64,000 nt of DNA from UBA8919 sp041658185 (GTDB lineage Bacteria > Elusimicrobiota > UBA8919), in the NCBI GenBank assembly GCA_041658185.1, contig JBBAAR010000004.1, forward strand, positions 113,137 through 177,136, written 5' to 3'. Shown here one piece after another: positions 15,722 to 22,810 of this stretch. The position numbers were made by a program, and so were the translations under genes. The notes under the pieces were generated by a model. It had not been told where the DNA came from. It did no database searches and saw only the letters and a program-made list of their open reading frames with translations. Within the stretch, counting starts at the first letter, position 1; every line of letters starts with the position of its first letter.

Positions 15722-15991
15722 CTATCTATAAATTTCTTTTCTGTGACCGATTCTGATAACGAGAATAATTTTTTGTTGCTGATGAACTTCATAAATTATT
15801 CTATAGTCGCTATGGCGGAGGGAATAACAGCCCTTTTTATCGCCCTTAAGCGGTTTCCCGGAATAAGGGTCATCGGAGAGTGAATTTATGTGTCTTGATA
15901 AAATAATTAAGAGATTGCGGTCGGAACGTGCGAGTTTCCTTAAATCGCGGGCTGCCTGCGAGGAAAATTCAATGCTGAATTCTGAGTTCAT
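15722..15991 (-). CDS. RelE/ParE-family toxin
   Basis: 89 residues, typical of RelE-type mRNA interferases: FSSQAARDLRKLARSDRNLLIILSRHINSLSDDPYSGKPLKGDKKGCYSLRHSDYRIIYEV, ending VIRIGHRKEIYR. The final HRKEIY block is where RelE catalytic or substrate-contact residues lie. It overlaps the antitoxin gene by 23 bp, giving translational coupling. Expected to cleave mRNA at the ribosome when freed from the antitoxin. Confidence 0.9.
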   Translation of the reverse strand: MNSEFSIEFSSQAARDLRKLARSDRNLLIILSRHINSLSDDPYSGKPLKGDKKGCYSLRHSDYRIIYEVHQQQKIILVIRIGHRKEIYR

Positions 15992-16163
15992 TTTTAAGGT
16001 TTTCCCATTTTATAGTTTTACCTTTGTGAAATTCTTCCCGCGCTTTCTTAATTTCAAGAGAAAGTTTGGGAGTAGGTTTTTCTCCCGCTTCTTTCAAAAG
16101 ATTAACGTATTCATCAACGGGGATAAGAACCATCGGTTTGTTAATAGTAATTGCATGAGCCAT
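15969..16163 (-). CDS. Antitoxin partner of the RelE-like toxin
   Basis: 64 residues starting MAHAITINKPMVLIPVDEYVNLLKEAGEKPTPKL, preceded by GGAGGTGAT. The short N-terminal strand-helix part resembles Phd/YefM-type antitoxins, and the C-terminus is the charged toxin-binding tail. It would bind its own promoter and repress the operon, as in the family. Confidence 0.82.
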   Translation of the reverse strand: MAHAITINKPMVLIPVDEYVNLLKEAGEKPTPKLSLEIKKAREEFHKGKTIKWENLKNELRIQH

Positions 16164-16181
16164 AATATCACCTCCGCTGAT

Positions 16182-16210
16182 ACTATAACAAAAAAATATA
16201 ATTTTGTCAA
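16182..16210 (-). promoter_or_regulatory. Promoter of the RelBE-like operon
   Basis: Minus strand TTGACA (16210-16205), 17-bp spacer, TATAGT (16187-16182). It lies 10-15 bp upstream of the ribosome-binding site of the antitoxin. Confidence 0.85.
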
Positions 16211-16260
16211 GGGGTTTAATTATGGTTTCACAAAAAATGAAGAAAATTAAAGTAATTAAA

Positions 16261-16488
16261 TCAAAGTTTTATAAATTCGTAGACGGTCAATCCCGCCTGT
16301 TCAATTATGACGCGAAGAGTTCCTTTTGGGACGTCTCTGCCGGGGTGGTTAGGGATAACAGTTCTTCGGTGGGTTTTAGGGTTGTACCATATTTCATGAC
16401 TGCCCTTTGCGTGCCTGTCAAAAACAAATCCCGCTCTGCGGAGTTTACGGATTACTTCAATCGGTTTGAGGGACGGAATACTGCTCAT
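16261..16488 (-). CDS. hicA: HicA-family mRNA interferase toxin
   Basis: 75 residues with the double-stranded RNA-binding-like HicA fold: KPIEVIRKLRRAGFVFDRHAKGSHEIWYNP, with catalytic histidine in GSHEIW, then VIPNHPGRDVPKGTLRVIIEQAGLTVYEF. It overlaps the end of the antitoxin gene by 4 bp. Here the antitoxin precedes the toxin, the reverse of the most common hicAB order but known in many genomes. Confidence 0.93.
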   Translation of the reverse strand: MSSIPSLKPIEVIRKLRRAGFVFDRHAKGSHEIWYNPKTHRRTVIPNHPGRDVPKGTLRVIIEQAGLTVYEFIKL

Positions 16489-16739
16489 AATTCAATGGGG
16501 ACGGGTATTTGCGCTTCCAATTTAACTTTTTTACCGGACAACGTTGCGAGTCCTTTCGGGAGTAAGTCGCCGTGTTCAATGAGCGACTCAATGATTTTTC
16601 TCGCCACGTCTTCGGCGATTTCCAGCGTTTCCGATATTGTTCTGCCCTGGGCTATAAGACCCTGCAAAACCGAGCTTGTTGCCAAATATCCGCCTTCTTC
16701 TAATGGTTCAATTGATACGGGTATTAAATATTCCGACAT
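16485..16739 (-). CDS. hicB: HicB-family antitoxin
   Basis: 84 residues from ATG 16739 behind GGAGGTGAT. MSEYLIPVSIEPLEEGGYLATSSVLQGLIAQGRTISETLEIAEDVARKIIESL is the partial RNase H-like HicB fold, with the motif GxxATSxxLxGLIAQGxT. It has no C-terminal DNA-binding domain, so operon autoregulation may need the complex. It neutralises HicA. Confidence 0.92.
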   Translation of the reverse strand: MSEYLIPVSIEPLEEGGYLATSSVLQGLIAQGRTISETLEIAEDVARKIIESLIEHGDLLPKGLATLSGKKVKLEAQIPVPIEL

Positions 16740-16758
16740 TGTAATCACCTCCGATAAT

Positions 16759-16787
16759 ACTATAACAAAACAAATAAATTTTGTCAA
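16759..16787 (-). promoter_or_regulatory. Promoter of the hicBA operon
   Basis: Minus strand TTGACA (16787-16782), 17-bp spacer, TATAGT (16764-16759), almost the same sequence as the RelBE-like promoter. Confidence 0.85.
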
Positions 16788-16800
16788 GGGGTTTTTTGTT

Positions 16801-16914
16801 TGTTGTAGTAGCAGACCTTGGTCTGCTGATGTTGTAGGCACGGTTTCAACCGTGCAAAACCGCACGAATAAATTCGTGCCTACGATTAATTTCGTGTAAT
16901 TCGTGGTTGAAAAA
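16801..16914 (+). repeat. Structured dispersed leader (GCAGACC palindrome plus GTAGGCACG cassette)
   Basis: Starts with the perfect palindrome GCAGACCTTGGTCTGC (16811-16826). GTAGGCACG then pairs with CGTGCCTAC around two inner hairpins, GCACGGTTTCAACCGTGC and CACGAATAAATTCGTG. It ends TTCGTGTAATTCGTGGTTGA directly before the ATG of the exported protein. Related copies lead into exported-protein genes at 52.2, 53.0 and 54.0 kb. Confidence 0.75.
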
Positions 16915-17664
16915 ATGAAAAAACTTATTTTGCTATTCTCTATTCTCTATTTTCTATTCTCTGCCGTTCACGCCGCCTCGTCCGATACTATTACCTGCTA
17001 CTTTGTAATACAGGATACCGTACCGCCGGCGAATGTTTCAATATCATCCTGTTCAGCGGGTTCACATTCACAGATAACGGTGTATTTTGCAGCCAATGAT
17101 ACCGGCTCCGGATTAGCCGGCAGTCCGTATTATGTAGAGATGTCAACGGCGTCCAATTTCGGCGGAGATGTAACCAACTCCGGCTGGATATCCCAGACAA
17201 GTTATGCGTTTTCGGGACTTACCCGGAACAAGAAATATTATTTCAGATTGAAGGCGAAAGACAACGCCGGAAACGTTTCCGACCCGTCGTCGGTTGTCAA
17301 CTGGCGGACAAAACCGGGGACGTATCAAGAGAAGACGACAACAAGAACCGGAGCGAACAGTTTCGGATTTGTCGGGGACGGTTTGTGGGAGTGGGAAGTT
17401 GCTGCGAAATCAGGACAACTTGTAACGATAACCGCATACATAAGATACAACGCAAGTTACGGAGCAGCGGGCAAACCCAAACTGACACTGTACAATCTGG
17501 GAGTGAACAGCAATGCAACGATGAGTGCCTCTTCCGACACGTGGGAACAGTTGCAGGTTTCCGGTACACCCAACAGAAACGGAATACTCAAACTGAAGAT
17601 AGAGGGCTATTCAACAGTCCCCGGCGCAAAGATGTTCGTTGACGACATCAGTATAAGCCAGTGA
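16915..17664 (+). CDS. Exported fibronectin-type-III protein with conserved C-terminal domain
   Basis: 249 residues from ATG 16915. The signal peptide MKKLILLFSILYFLFSAVHA is again written in TATTCTC repeats. Residues 32-135 form a fibronectin type III domain (ANVSISSCSAGSHSQITVYF, SGLTRNKKYYFRLKAKDNAGNVSDPSSVV). The last ~115 residues (from TYQEKTTTRTGANSFGFVGDG to VDDISISQ) are nearly identical to the end of the glycine-rich protein at 28.7-30.6 kb. That jelly-roll-like module may bind carbohydrate or anchor the protein. Confidence 0.82.
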   Translation: MKKLILLFSILYFLFSAVHAASSDTITCYFVIQDTVPPANVSISSCSAGSHSQITVYFAANDTGSGLAGSPYYVEMSTASNFGGDVTNSGWISQTSYAFSGLTRNKKYYFRLKAKDNAGNVSDPSSVVNWRTKPGTYQEKTTTRTGANSFGFVGDGLWEWEVAAKSGQLVTITAYIRYNASYGAAGKPKLTLYNLGVNSNATMSASSDTWEQLQVSGTPNRNGILKLKIEGYSTVPGAKMFVDDISISQ

Positions 17665-17778
17665 ATTAGAGAATTAGAGAATTAGAGAATTAGAGAATCA
17701 GTGAATTAGAGAATTAAAAATAAAAAAACGTTTAACTAATCCTCTAATCTCTAATCAACTAATTCTCTGTCGTAACAG
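17664..17778. repeat. GAATTAG/CTAATTC dispersed element, copy 5
   Basis: Left arm of GAATTAGA octamers beginning at the stop codon of the exported protein. Right arm CTAATCCTCTAATCTC and CAACTAATTCTCTGTCG. It separates the exported protein from the next gene. Confidence 0.78.
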
Positions 17779-17791
17779 GAGGTGATGAAAA

Positions 17792-18157
17792 ATGGCTGGA
17801 TTAACCGACACTACGAAGCGCGAATTTGCAAAAAGGACTCTGGACATACTCAACTCAAATTCCGATGCGCTGAAAAAAACCGGCGTTGACATCAAGGCGA
17901 AATCTGACGAGTTGAAGAAACTTGTTGACGATGCCTTTTCTGCGGAAGAAAAGCAACTGAAATCGCAGACTGAGGCAATAAAATCAACCGAGGTATCGCA
18001 AAAAGCGACCGTTGATGTCTACAAGAAGGCGTCCGACGTAATTGAACTGATTGTCGGCGCACTGGGAAAAGGCGACGCTCTTTCAAAACGGTTGAGAAAT
18101 CTGCGCGATGAGATATCAAACGAGGCGTTGAGAGGGAAAAAACCGGCGCAGCAGTGA
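17792..18157 (+). CDS. Helical coiled-coil protein preceding an in-frame heptapeptide array
   Basis: 121 residues with a strong ribosome-binding site (AGGAGGTGATG). It is entirely helical and rich in Lys, Ala and Asp (DIKAKSDELKKLVDDAFSAEEKQLKSQTEAIKST). I do not recognise the family. The TGA stop at 18155 is followed in the same frame by 86 open codons of a 7-residue repeat, then TGA, then an intrinsic terminator. So the transcript, and perhaps a readthrough or formerly fused protein, includes the array. Confidence 0.75.
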   Translation: MAGLTDTTKREFAKRTLDILNSNSDALKKTGVDIKAKSDELKKLVDDAFSAEEKQLKSQTEAIKSTEVSQKATVDVYKKASDVIELIVGALGKGDALSKRLRNLRDEISNEALRGKKPAQQ

Positions 18158-18418
18158 TATTTCCCTGGTAATAGATATTCTGACACAGGTAATATCCGTT
18201 TTTACCATGGTAAGAATGTCTCCGCCGCAGGTAAGAAACAATCTGACACGGGTAATTATGTTTCCGGCGAGGGTAATGATGTTCCGGTAACAGGTAAAAA
18301 CCGTTTTTACCCTGGGATTTATCTTAAGTGCACAGGTAATAATCTTTCCGGGATAGGGAATAATACTAAAGAGTCAGGAAATTTCTTTCCGGGAACGGGG
18401 CTCAGCGGTGAGCGATGA
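18158..18418 (+). repeat. 21-bp tandem array encoding heptapeptides (12 units)
   Basis: The units begin at 18167, 18188, 18209, 18230, 18251, 18272, 18293, 18314, 18335, 18356, 18377 and 18398, exactly 21 bp apart, mostly with GGTAAT or GGTAAG/GGGAAT. In the frame of the upstream gene they read GNRYSDT, GNIRFYH, GKNVSAA, GKKQSDT, GNYVSGE, GNDVPVT and so on to GNFFPGT, then a TGA at 18416. This frame has no stop for 86 codons; the +1 frame stops at 18287-18289 and the +2 frame also closes early. Units have diverged in sequence but not in length. Confidence 0.85.
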
Positions 18419-18452
18419 AAAAACGGCCGGGATGATTGTCGGCCGTTTTTTT
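18419..18452. terminator. Intrinsic terminator
   Basis: AAAACGGCCG and CGGCCGTTTT pair perfectly around GGATGATTGT, flanked by A- and T-runs. It starts at the base after the TGA that closes the heptapeptide frame. Confidence 0.9.
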
Positions 18453-18453
18453 A

Positions 18454-18482
18454 TTTACAATGTCTGATTTTTTTTGTATAAT
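18454..18482 (+). promoter_or_regulatory. Promoter of the rubrerythrin operon
   Basis: TTTACA (18454-18459), 17-bp spacer, TATAAT (18477-18482). GGAGG precedes the first ATG. Confidence 0.85.
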
Positions 18483-18510
18483 CAACTCGGTATGAAATAT
18501 CGGAGGCGTT

Positions 18511-19029
18511 ATGAAAAAAGTTGATTCGTTGGAATTTGCGCTTGATTTTGAAATTAATGGAACCGTATTATACTTAAAACTCGCCAAAAAAACAAAAAAT
18601 ATACTCAGTAAACGACTTTTCTATTCATTGGCTTCGCAGGAAATTGACCATGCCAAAAGAGTAGATGAAATATATGAAATGGTAAAAGAAAATAAGGTGT
18701 GGGAAGTGCTCGGCGAAAGAAATTTGTCTTCCGTAGAGTTTGAGCTCAAAGATTTTTTTAAAAAAGCTAAAAAGATTAATTTGAAAAGAGATACCGAAAA
18801 TTTGTCGGGGTATAAAATAGCGATGGAGATGGAGGAGAAGGGTTATATCGCGTATAATAATTTTTACAATAATTCCAAAAATGAATCTGAAAAGAAATTT
18901 TTTAAGCAATTGATGGAGCAGGAAAAAGAACATCTGGAATCCTTGAGAAATGTTTATTATTATTTGACAAAAACAGGCGATTGGTTACAGGAAAATGAAA
19001 GCAAAATCTGGAGTTGGATGAATATTTAA
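18511..19029 (+). CDS. Ferritin-like diiron protein, rubrerythrin-related
   Basis: 172 residues of four-helix bundle type. Paired acidic/His motifs for a diiron site are visible: FEINGTVLYLKLA, SQEIDHAKR, MEEKGYIAYNNF and EQEKEHLES (ExxH twice). It has no rubredoxin domain. It opens a five-gene run with flavin reductase, zinc ribbon, rubrerythrin and CoA-binding genes, pointing to peroxide or oxygen defence in an anaerobe. Confidence 0.82.
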   Translation: MKKVDSLEFALDFEINGTVLYLKLAKKTKNILSKRLFYSLASQEIDHAKRVDEIYEMVKENKVWEVLGERNLSSVEFELKDFFKKAKKINLKRDTENLSGYKIAMEMEEKGYIAYNNFYNNSKNESEKKFFKQLMEQEKEHLESLRNVYYYLTKTGDWLQENESKIWSWMNI

Positions 19030-19030
19030 T

Positions 19031-19531
19031 ATGCCTCAGGACAGGAAAAAAATTATTGAGTCGGTAAATAAGATTTCTTACGGGCTCTATGTGATAACTT
19101 CCGTCGCTAAAGATGGTCGCATAAACGGACAGATAGGAAACACCGTTTTTCAGATAACATCTACTCCGATGCGCGTCGCCGTCGGCATAAATAAAAATAA
19201 TTACACTTATGAGTTGATTAAAGAAAGCGGTGTTTTTGTGATAAATGTTCTGAAGCAAAGCCAGATTGATTTGGTTCCTGTTTTCGGACTTAAATCGGGC
19301 CGTGAAGTAAATAAATTTGAGAATGTAAAATATCATAAAAGTATTACCGGCGTGCCGGTTTTAGACGAAATTTTAAGCTGGATGGAGTGCCGTGTCGTGA
19401 ATGAATTGACGGTTGATTGCGGGACACATAATATTTTTGTGGCGGATGTCGTTGACGGTGATGTTATAACTTCCGGCGAGCCGCTGACTTACAAATTTTA
19501 CAGGGACAGCAAAATAAAAAAAAATGTTTGA
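19031..19531 (+). CDS. Flavin reductase family protein (FMN-binding split barrel)
   Basis: 166 residues: KISYGLYVITSVAKDGRINGQIGNTVFQITSTPMRVAVGINKNNYT matches flavoredoxin and the N-terminal domain of high-molecular-weight rubredoxin. It lies 1 bp after the ferritin-like gene. Probably supplies electrons from FMN to the neighbouring rubrerythrins. Confidence 0.88.
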   Translation: MPQDRKKIIESVNKISYGLYVITSVAKDGRINGQIGNTVFQITSTPMRVAVGINKNNYTYELIKESGVFVINVLKQSQIDLVPVFGLKSGREVNKFENVKYHKSITGVPVLDEILSWMECRVVNELTVDCGTHNIFVADVVDGDVITSGEPLTYKFYRDSKIKKNV

Positions 19532-19784
19532 TAGATGTCCGGGCCAGTCGTCAAGAAATCTAAAAGTCGGTGTTTATATCTGCAAAAATTGCGGGCAGGA
19601 AGTTGAGATTTTTTCAGACGAACTCCGCGTGAAATGTCCTAACTGCGGAAAATTCGTTCACAAAGAAAAAGTCCCTTCTTGTATTGAATGGTGCAAATCG
19701 GCGAGGGAATGTCTGGGCGAAGAAAAATGGAAAGAGATTCAGGGAATGTTGAACGGAGGCAAAGATGAAATTAAAAGGAAGTGA
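19524..19784 (+). CDS. Small zinc-ribbon protein
   Basis: 86 residues, MFDRCPGQSSRNLKVGVYIC then CKNCGQEVEIF...CPNCGKFVHKEK, two CxxC knuckles forming a zinc ribbon, then CIEWCKSARECLGEEKW. It overlaps both neighbours, so translation is coupled. Often found beside rubrerythrin genes in anaerobes; molecular function unknown. Confidence 0.8.
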   Translation: MFDRCPGQSSRNLKVGVYICKNCGQEVEIFSDELRVKCPNCGKFVHKEKVPSCIEWCKSARECLGEEKWKEIQGMLNGGKDEIKRK

Positions 19785-20337
19785 GACGGAGAAAAATCTT
19801 CTGAAAGCATTCGCAGGCGAATCACAGGCGAGAAACAGATACACATATTTCGCATCTGCTGCAAAAAAAGAGGGTTATGAGCAGATAGCGGCAGTTTTTC
19901 TTGAGACGGCAGAAAACGAAAAGGAACATGCAAAGGTTTTTTTCAAATATCTTGAAGGCGGGGATTTAGAAATTACTGCAAGTTATCCGGCGGGAATTAT
20001 AAAGAAAACATTAGAAAATCTGCTTCATGCGGCTGCCGGTGAAAATATGGAGTGGACGACGCTTTATTCCGATTTTGGAAAAATTGCCCGGGAGGAAGGT
20101 TTCGGGGATATTGCGGAATCATTCAAGCAGATAGCGAAAGTTGAAAAATTTCACGAAGAGCGATACAGAAAACTTGCAAAACAGTTGGATGCCGGCAGTT
20201 TTTTCAAAAAAGAAAAAATTGTAAAATGGCATTGCCGGAACTGCGGTTATATTTTTGAGGGATATGCTCCGCCGAAGGAATGTCCTGCTTGCAAGCATCC
20301 TCAAAGTTATTTTGAGGTGCTGGCGGAGAATTATTGA
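19765..20337 (+). CDS. Rubrerythrin
   Basis: 190 residues with both domains: the diiron four-helix domain (AGESQARNRYTYFA, ETAENEKEHAKVFF, KVEKFHEERY) and a C-terminal rubredoxin domain (WHCRNCGYIFEGYAPPKECPACKHPQSYFEVL) whose four cysteines bind iron. It reduces hydrogen peroxide to water with electrons from rubredoxin or flavin partners encoded alongside. Confidence 0.96.
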   Translation: MKLKGSETEKNLLKAFAGESQARNRYTYFASAAKKEGYEQIAAVFLETAENEKEHAKVFFKYLEGGDLEITASYPAGIIKKTLENLLHAAAGENMEWTTLYSDFGKIAREEGFGDIAESFKQIAKVEKFHEERYRKLAKQLDAGSFFKKEKIVKWHCRNCGYIFEGYAPPKECPACKHPQSYFEVLAENY

Positions 20338-20720
20338 TGGACGATATAATTAAAGAGTTTTTAGCACAGAAAAATATCGCTGTTGCGGGCTCTTTCCGTT
20401 CAAAAGAAAAAGTCGCTTACAAAATTTTTGTACGACTTAAAGAAAAAGGTTACAATGTTTTTCCGGTCAATCCGTCTTTATCGGATATGGAAGGGGTAAA
20501 ATGTTATCCGTCAATTTCAGATATTCTATATCCTATTGATGCGGTTGATATTGTAACGCCGCCGGGAGCGACGGAAAAAATTGTTGAAGAATGTAAAAAA
20601 AAGGGAATAAAATACGTCTGGATGCAACCGGGTGCAGAAAGCGAGAATGCGATAAAGTTTTGCGAGCATAATAATATAAAAGTAATTCATAATTCTTGTT
20701 TAATGGTTGAACTCGTATAA
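20337..20720 (+). CDS. CoA-binding (YccU-type) protein
   Basis: 127 residues from the ATG that overlaps the rubrerythrin stop (TGATG). It has the Rossmann-like CoA-binding domain: NIAVAGSFRSKEKVAYKIFVRLKEKGYNVFPVNP, AVDIVTPPGATEKIVEECKKKGIKYVWMQPGAE, VIHNSCLMVE. The conserved cysteine near the end is typical. It lies in the redox cluster, which suggests a link to thiol or CoA status. Confidence 0.88.
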   Translation: MDDIIKEFLAQKNIAVAGSFRSKEKVAYKIFVRLKEKGYNVFPVNPSLSDMEGVKCYPSISDILYPIDAVDIVTPPGATEKIVEECKKKGIKYVWMQPGAESENAIKFCEHNNIKVIHNSCLMVELV

Positions 20721-20724
20721 ATAT

Positions 20725-21141
20725 ATGAGCGAATTGAGATGTGCGAGAATAAATCAGGTTTTGAAAGAGCGCCTTTCAGAAATTTTCATACGGTATCTCA
20801 GGGATGAAATCGGGTTCACTACCATTACTGATGTTAAGGTAACTCCGGATTTGCGCAATGCCGTCGTTTATTACAGTGTTATAGGATCCGACGAGGAAAA
20901 GAGAAAAACAGCGAAGTCGCTGGAAAACTCCAGATCTTTTATAAACGTTGAAATGGGAAAGAATCTTCATATAAAATACACGCCCGTCATAAAATTTGAA
21001 TACGACGATACGCAGGAAAAAGCATCAAGGATATTTGAACTTCTTAATAAAATTGAGGAGGAAAAAATTGCTGAAAGTTCCCCGAAAATACAGAAGCCGG
21101 CTCGCCGCCCTAAAAAGCGTTCTAAAAAATCCAAAAAATAA
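20725..21141 (+). CDS. rbfA: 30S ribosome-binding factor A
   Basis: 138 residues from ATG 20725. RINQVLKERLSEIFIRYLRDEIGFTTITDVKVTPDLRNAVVYYSVIG matches the KH-like RbfA domain, needed for 16S rRNA processing and cold adaptation. A basic tail (KKRSKKSKK) ends it. The gene overlaps the next by 74 bp, and the order rbfA-nrnA-truB-ribF is a classic ribosome-maturation operon. Confidence 0.93.
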   Translation: MSELRCARINQVLKERLSEIFIRYLRDEIGFTTITDVKVTPDLRNAVVYYSVIGSDEEKRKTAKSLENSRSFINVEMGKNLHIKYTPVIKFEYDDTQEKASRIFELLNKIEEEKIAESSPKIQKPARRPKKRSKKSKK

Positions 21142-22066
21142 ATTTTTTTTCGTAGCAGGTCATCAAAGACCCGACGGCGACACTATCGGCGGATGTCTTG
21201 CCGTTTATTCGCTTTTGCGGCGTCTTAAAAAAGATGTTTTTCTATGCAATTTTGACGCGGTCCCGTCGTTCCTGAAATTTCTTCCGAATTCTTTCAAATT
21301 TAAAAATATAAAAAAGACGGACAGGAAATTTGATGTTGCGATAATCCTTGAATGCTCGGAACAAACGCGGTTCGGAAATATAATAAATCCGAAAAAACAG
21401 TCAAAAGTTACCATAAACATAGACCATCATGCATATGACAGAAAATGGGCTGATATAAACTGGATTGATTCAGAATCTTCTTCCGTTTCGGAAATGATTT
21501 TTTATCTTTTTAAGTTTTTAGAACTGCCGTTGACGAAAGAAGAAGCGACCTCGCTTTATGTCGGAATTGTGACGGATACCCATAATTTCACTCAAACGAA
21601 TACAAACTCCCAATCGCACATTATTGCCGCTGAACTTTTATGCTGCGGGCTTGAACCGTCGGTTATTGAAAAAAATATCTACGGAACAAAATCGCTTAAT
21701 GCTCTTCGTCTTTTAGGAGCATCGTTGAGAAATATTAAAATTGACAGTACCGGCAAAATCGCGTATATTCAGATTACGAACAAGGATTTTCGTCGGACAA
21801 AAACCACTCCCGAAGACACTGAGGAGATCATAAATTATGCCGGGATGATTCCTAATGCGATTGTGTGGTTGCTTTTCCGCGAAACTCAAAAGAAAAACCT
21901 TATAAAAGTGAGTTTTCGCTCGGTAAGAGATATTGATGTAAATAAAATTGCAGGGACTTATGGCGGCGGCGGTCACAGAAATGCTGCCGGCTGCACGGTT
22001 AAAGGAAAAATTCAGGAAGTTATAGATACCGTTATTACTGTCGTAAAAAATGAACTAAAAAAATAG
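21068..22066 (+). CDS. nrnA: DHH-family phosphoesterase, NrnA-like oligoribonuclease
   Basis: 332 residues. I chose TTG 21068 because GAGGAGG stands 6 bases before it, inside rbfA; no ATG lies near. Motifs: HQRPDGDTIGG, ILECSEQTRFG, NIDHHAYD (DHH), YVGIVTDTHNF, and the DHHA1 substrate motif GGGGHRNAAGC. Members degrade nanoRNA and 3'-phosphoadenosine 5'-phosphate using Mn2+. Confidence 0.92.
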   Translation: MLKVPRKYRSRLAALKSVLKNPKNKFFFVAGHQRPDGDTIGGCLAVYSLLRRLKKDVFLCNFDAVPSFLKFLPNSFKFKNIKKTDRKFDVAIILECSEQTRFGNIINPKKQSKVTINIDHHAYDRKWADINWIDSESSSVSEMIFYLFKFLELPLTKEEATSLYVGIVTDTHNFTQTNTNSQSHIIAAELLCCGLEPSVIEKNIYGTKSLNALRLLGASLRNIKIDSTGKIAYIQITNKDFRRTKTTPEDTEEIINYAGMIPNAIVWLLFRETQKKNLIKVSFRSVRDIDVNKIAGTYGGGGHRNAAGCTVKGKIQEVIDTVITVVKNELKK

Positions 22067-22177
22067 CCACAGATGAACGCAGATGGACACAAATAGGGCA
22101 ATAAAAGAATGATTTTATCTGCGTAAATCGGCGCCTGTCCCGCTTGCGGGATTTATCTGCGGTTAAAGATTTAAAAA
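22067..22177. repeat. CAGATGAACGCAGATG phrase repeat before truB
   Basis: GCCACAGATGAACGCAGATG at the left and ATCTGCGTAAATCGG, then ATTTATCTGCGG, at the right are complementary phrases, with a GTCCCGCTTGCGGGA hairpin inside. Similar CACAGATTACACAGAT text occurs in frame in rsmE. Confidence 0.6.
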
Positions 22178-22810
22178 ATGAAAAATGTTCTTTTGATAAA
22201 CAAGCCGTCCGGAATTACTTCTTACGATGTAATAAGAATACTCAAAAAAAAACTCCATCCGAAAAAAATAGGTCACGCCGGAACACTTGACCCGTTGGCG
22301 TCCGGACTTCTTATCGTTTTGATTGACGGTGCAACAAAACAATCGGAAAAGTTTATGGCTCTGGAAAAAAGGTATCGCGTTGAAATGCACCTCGGTATTA
22401 AAACGGATACCGGAGATGTGGACGGTAAAATTACACAAAAATCCGCTCTTCCCGAGTTGAACAAAAAAAAAATAGAAAAAACTCTGAAAAAATTTGAAGG
22501 AAAAATAAAACAAACCCCGCCTATTTATTCCGCAATAAAATACAAGGGAAAAAAACTTTATGAATATGCCCGCGCCGGAATAAAAGTCAAAATAAAGCCG
22601 CGCTTTGTTGAAATAAAAAAAATTAAATTGTTGGGTTTTAACAGGGAAACGATTGAATTGCGGGTTGATTGTTCCAAAGGCACATACATAAGGACATTGG
22701 TTGAAGATATCGCAAAAAAACTTAAAACGGTTGCTGTTACCAGTCGCCTTGTAAGGGAACGGATAGGAAATTACACCCTTATTAAAGCAATAAAATTAGA
22801 AGATTTATGA
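22178..22810 (+). CDS. truB: tRNA pseudouridine(55) synthase TruB, short form
   Basis: 210 residues, shorter than the common ~300 because the C-terminal PUA-like part is missing. Catalytic aspartate D38 is in GHAGTLDPLASGLL, and other motifs are present (YRVEMHLGIKTDTGDVDG, PPIYSAIKYKGKKLYEYAR, CSKGTYIRTLVEDI). It makes pseudouridine 55 in tRNA T-loops. ATGA overlap with ribF. Confidence 0.93.
   Translation: MKNVLLINKPSGITSYDVIRILKKKLHPKKIGHAGTLDPLASGLLIVLIDGATKQSEKFMALEKRYRVEMHLGIKTDTGDVDGKITQKSALPELNKKKIEKTLKKFEGKIKQTPPIYSAIKYKGKKLYEYARAGIKVKIKPRFVEIKKIKLLGFNRETIELRVDCSKGTYIRTLVEDIAKKLKTVAVTSRLVRERIGNYTLIKAIKLEDL

Noticed and set aside
15722..16787. Prophage or integrative element around the toxin-antitoxin genes
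   Set aside because: No integrase, transposase or structural phage gene is present; only two small toxin-antitoxin modules with host-like promoters.
18155..18157. Genome-wide recoding of TGA as an amino acid
   Set aside because: Many conserved genes here end properly at TGA (pheS, rubrerythrin, ribF, histidine kinase), so TGA is a normal stop; any readthrough would be local.
18158..18418. CRISPR array
   Set aside because: The period is 21 bp with no invariant repeat and unique-spacer alternation; units are diverged copies of one another.
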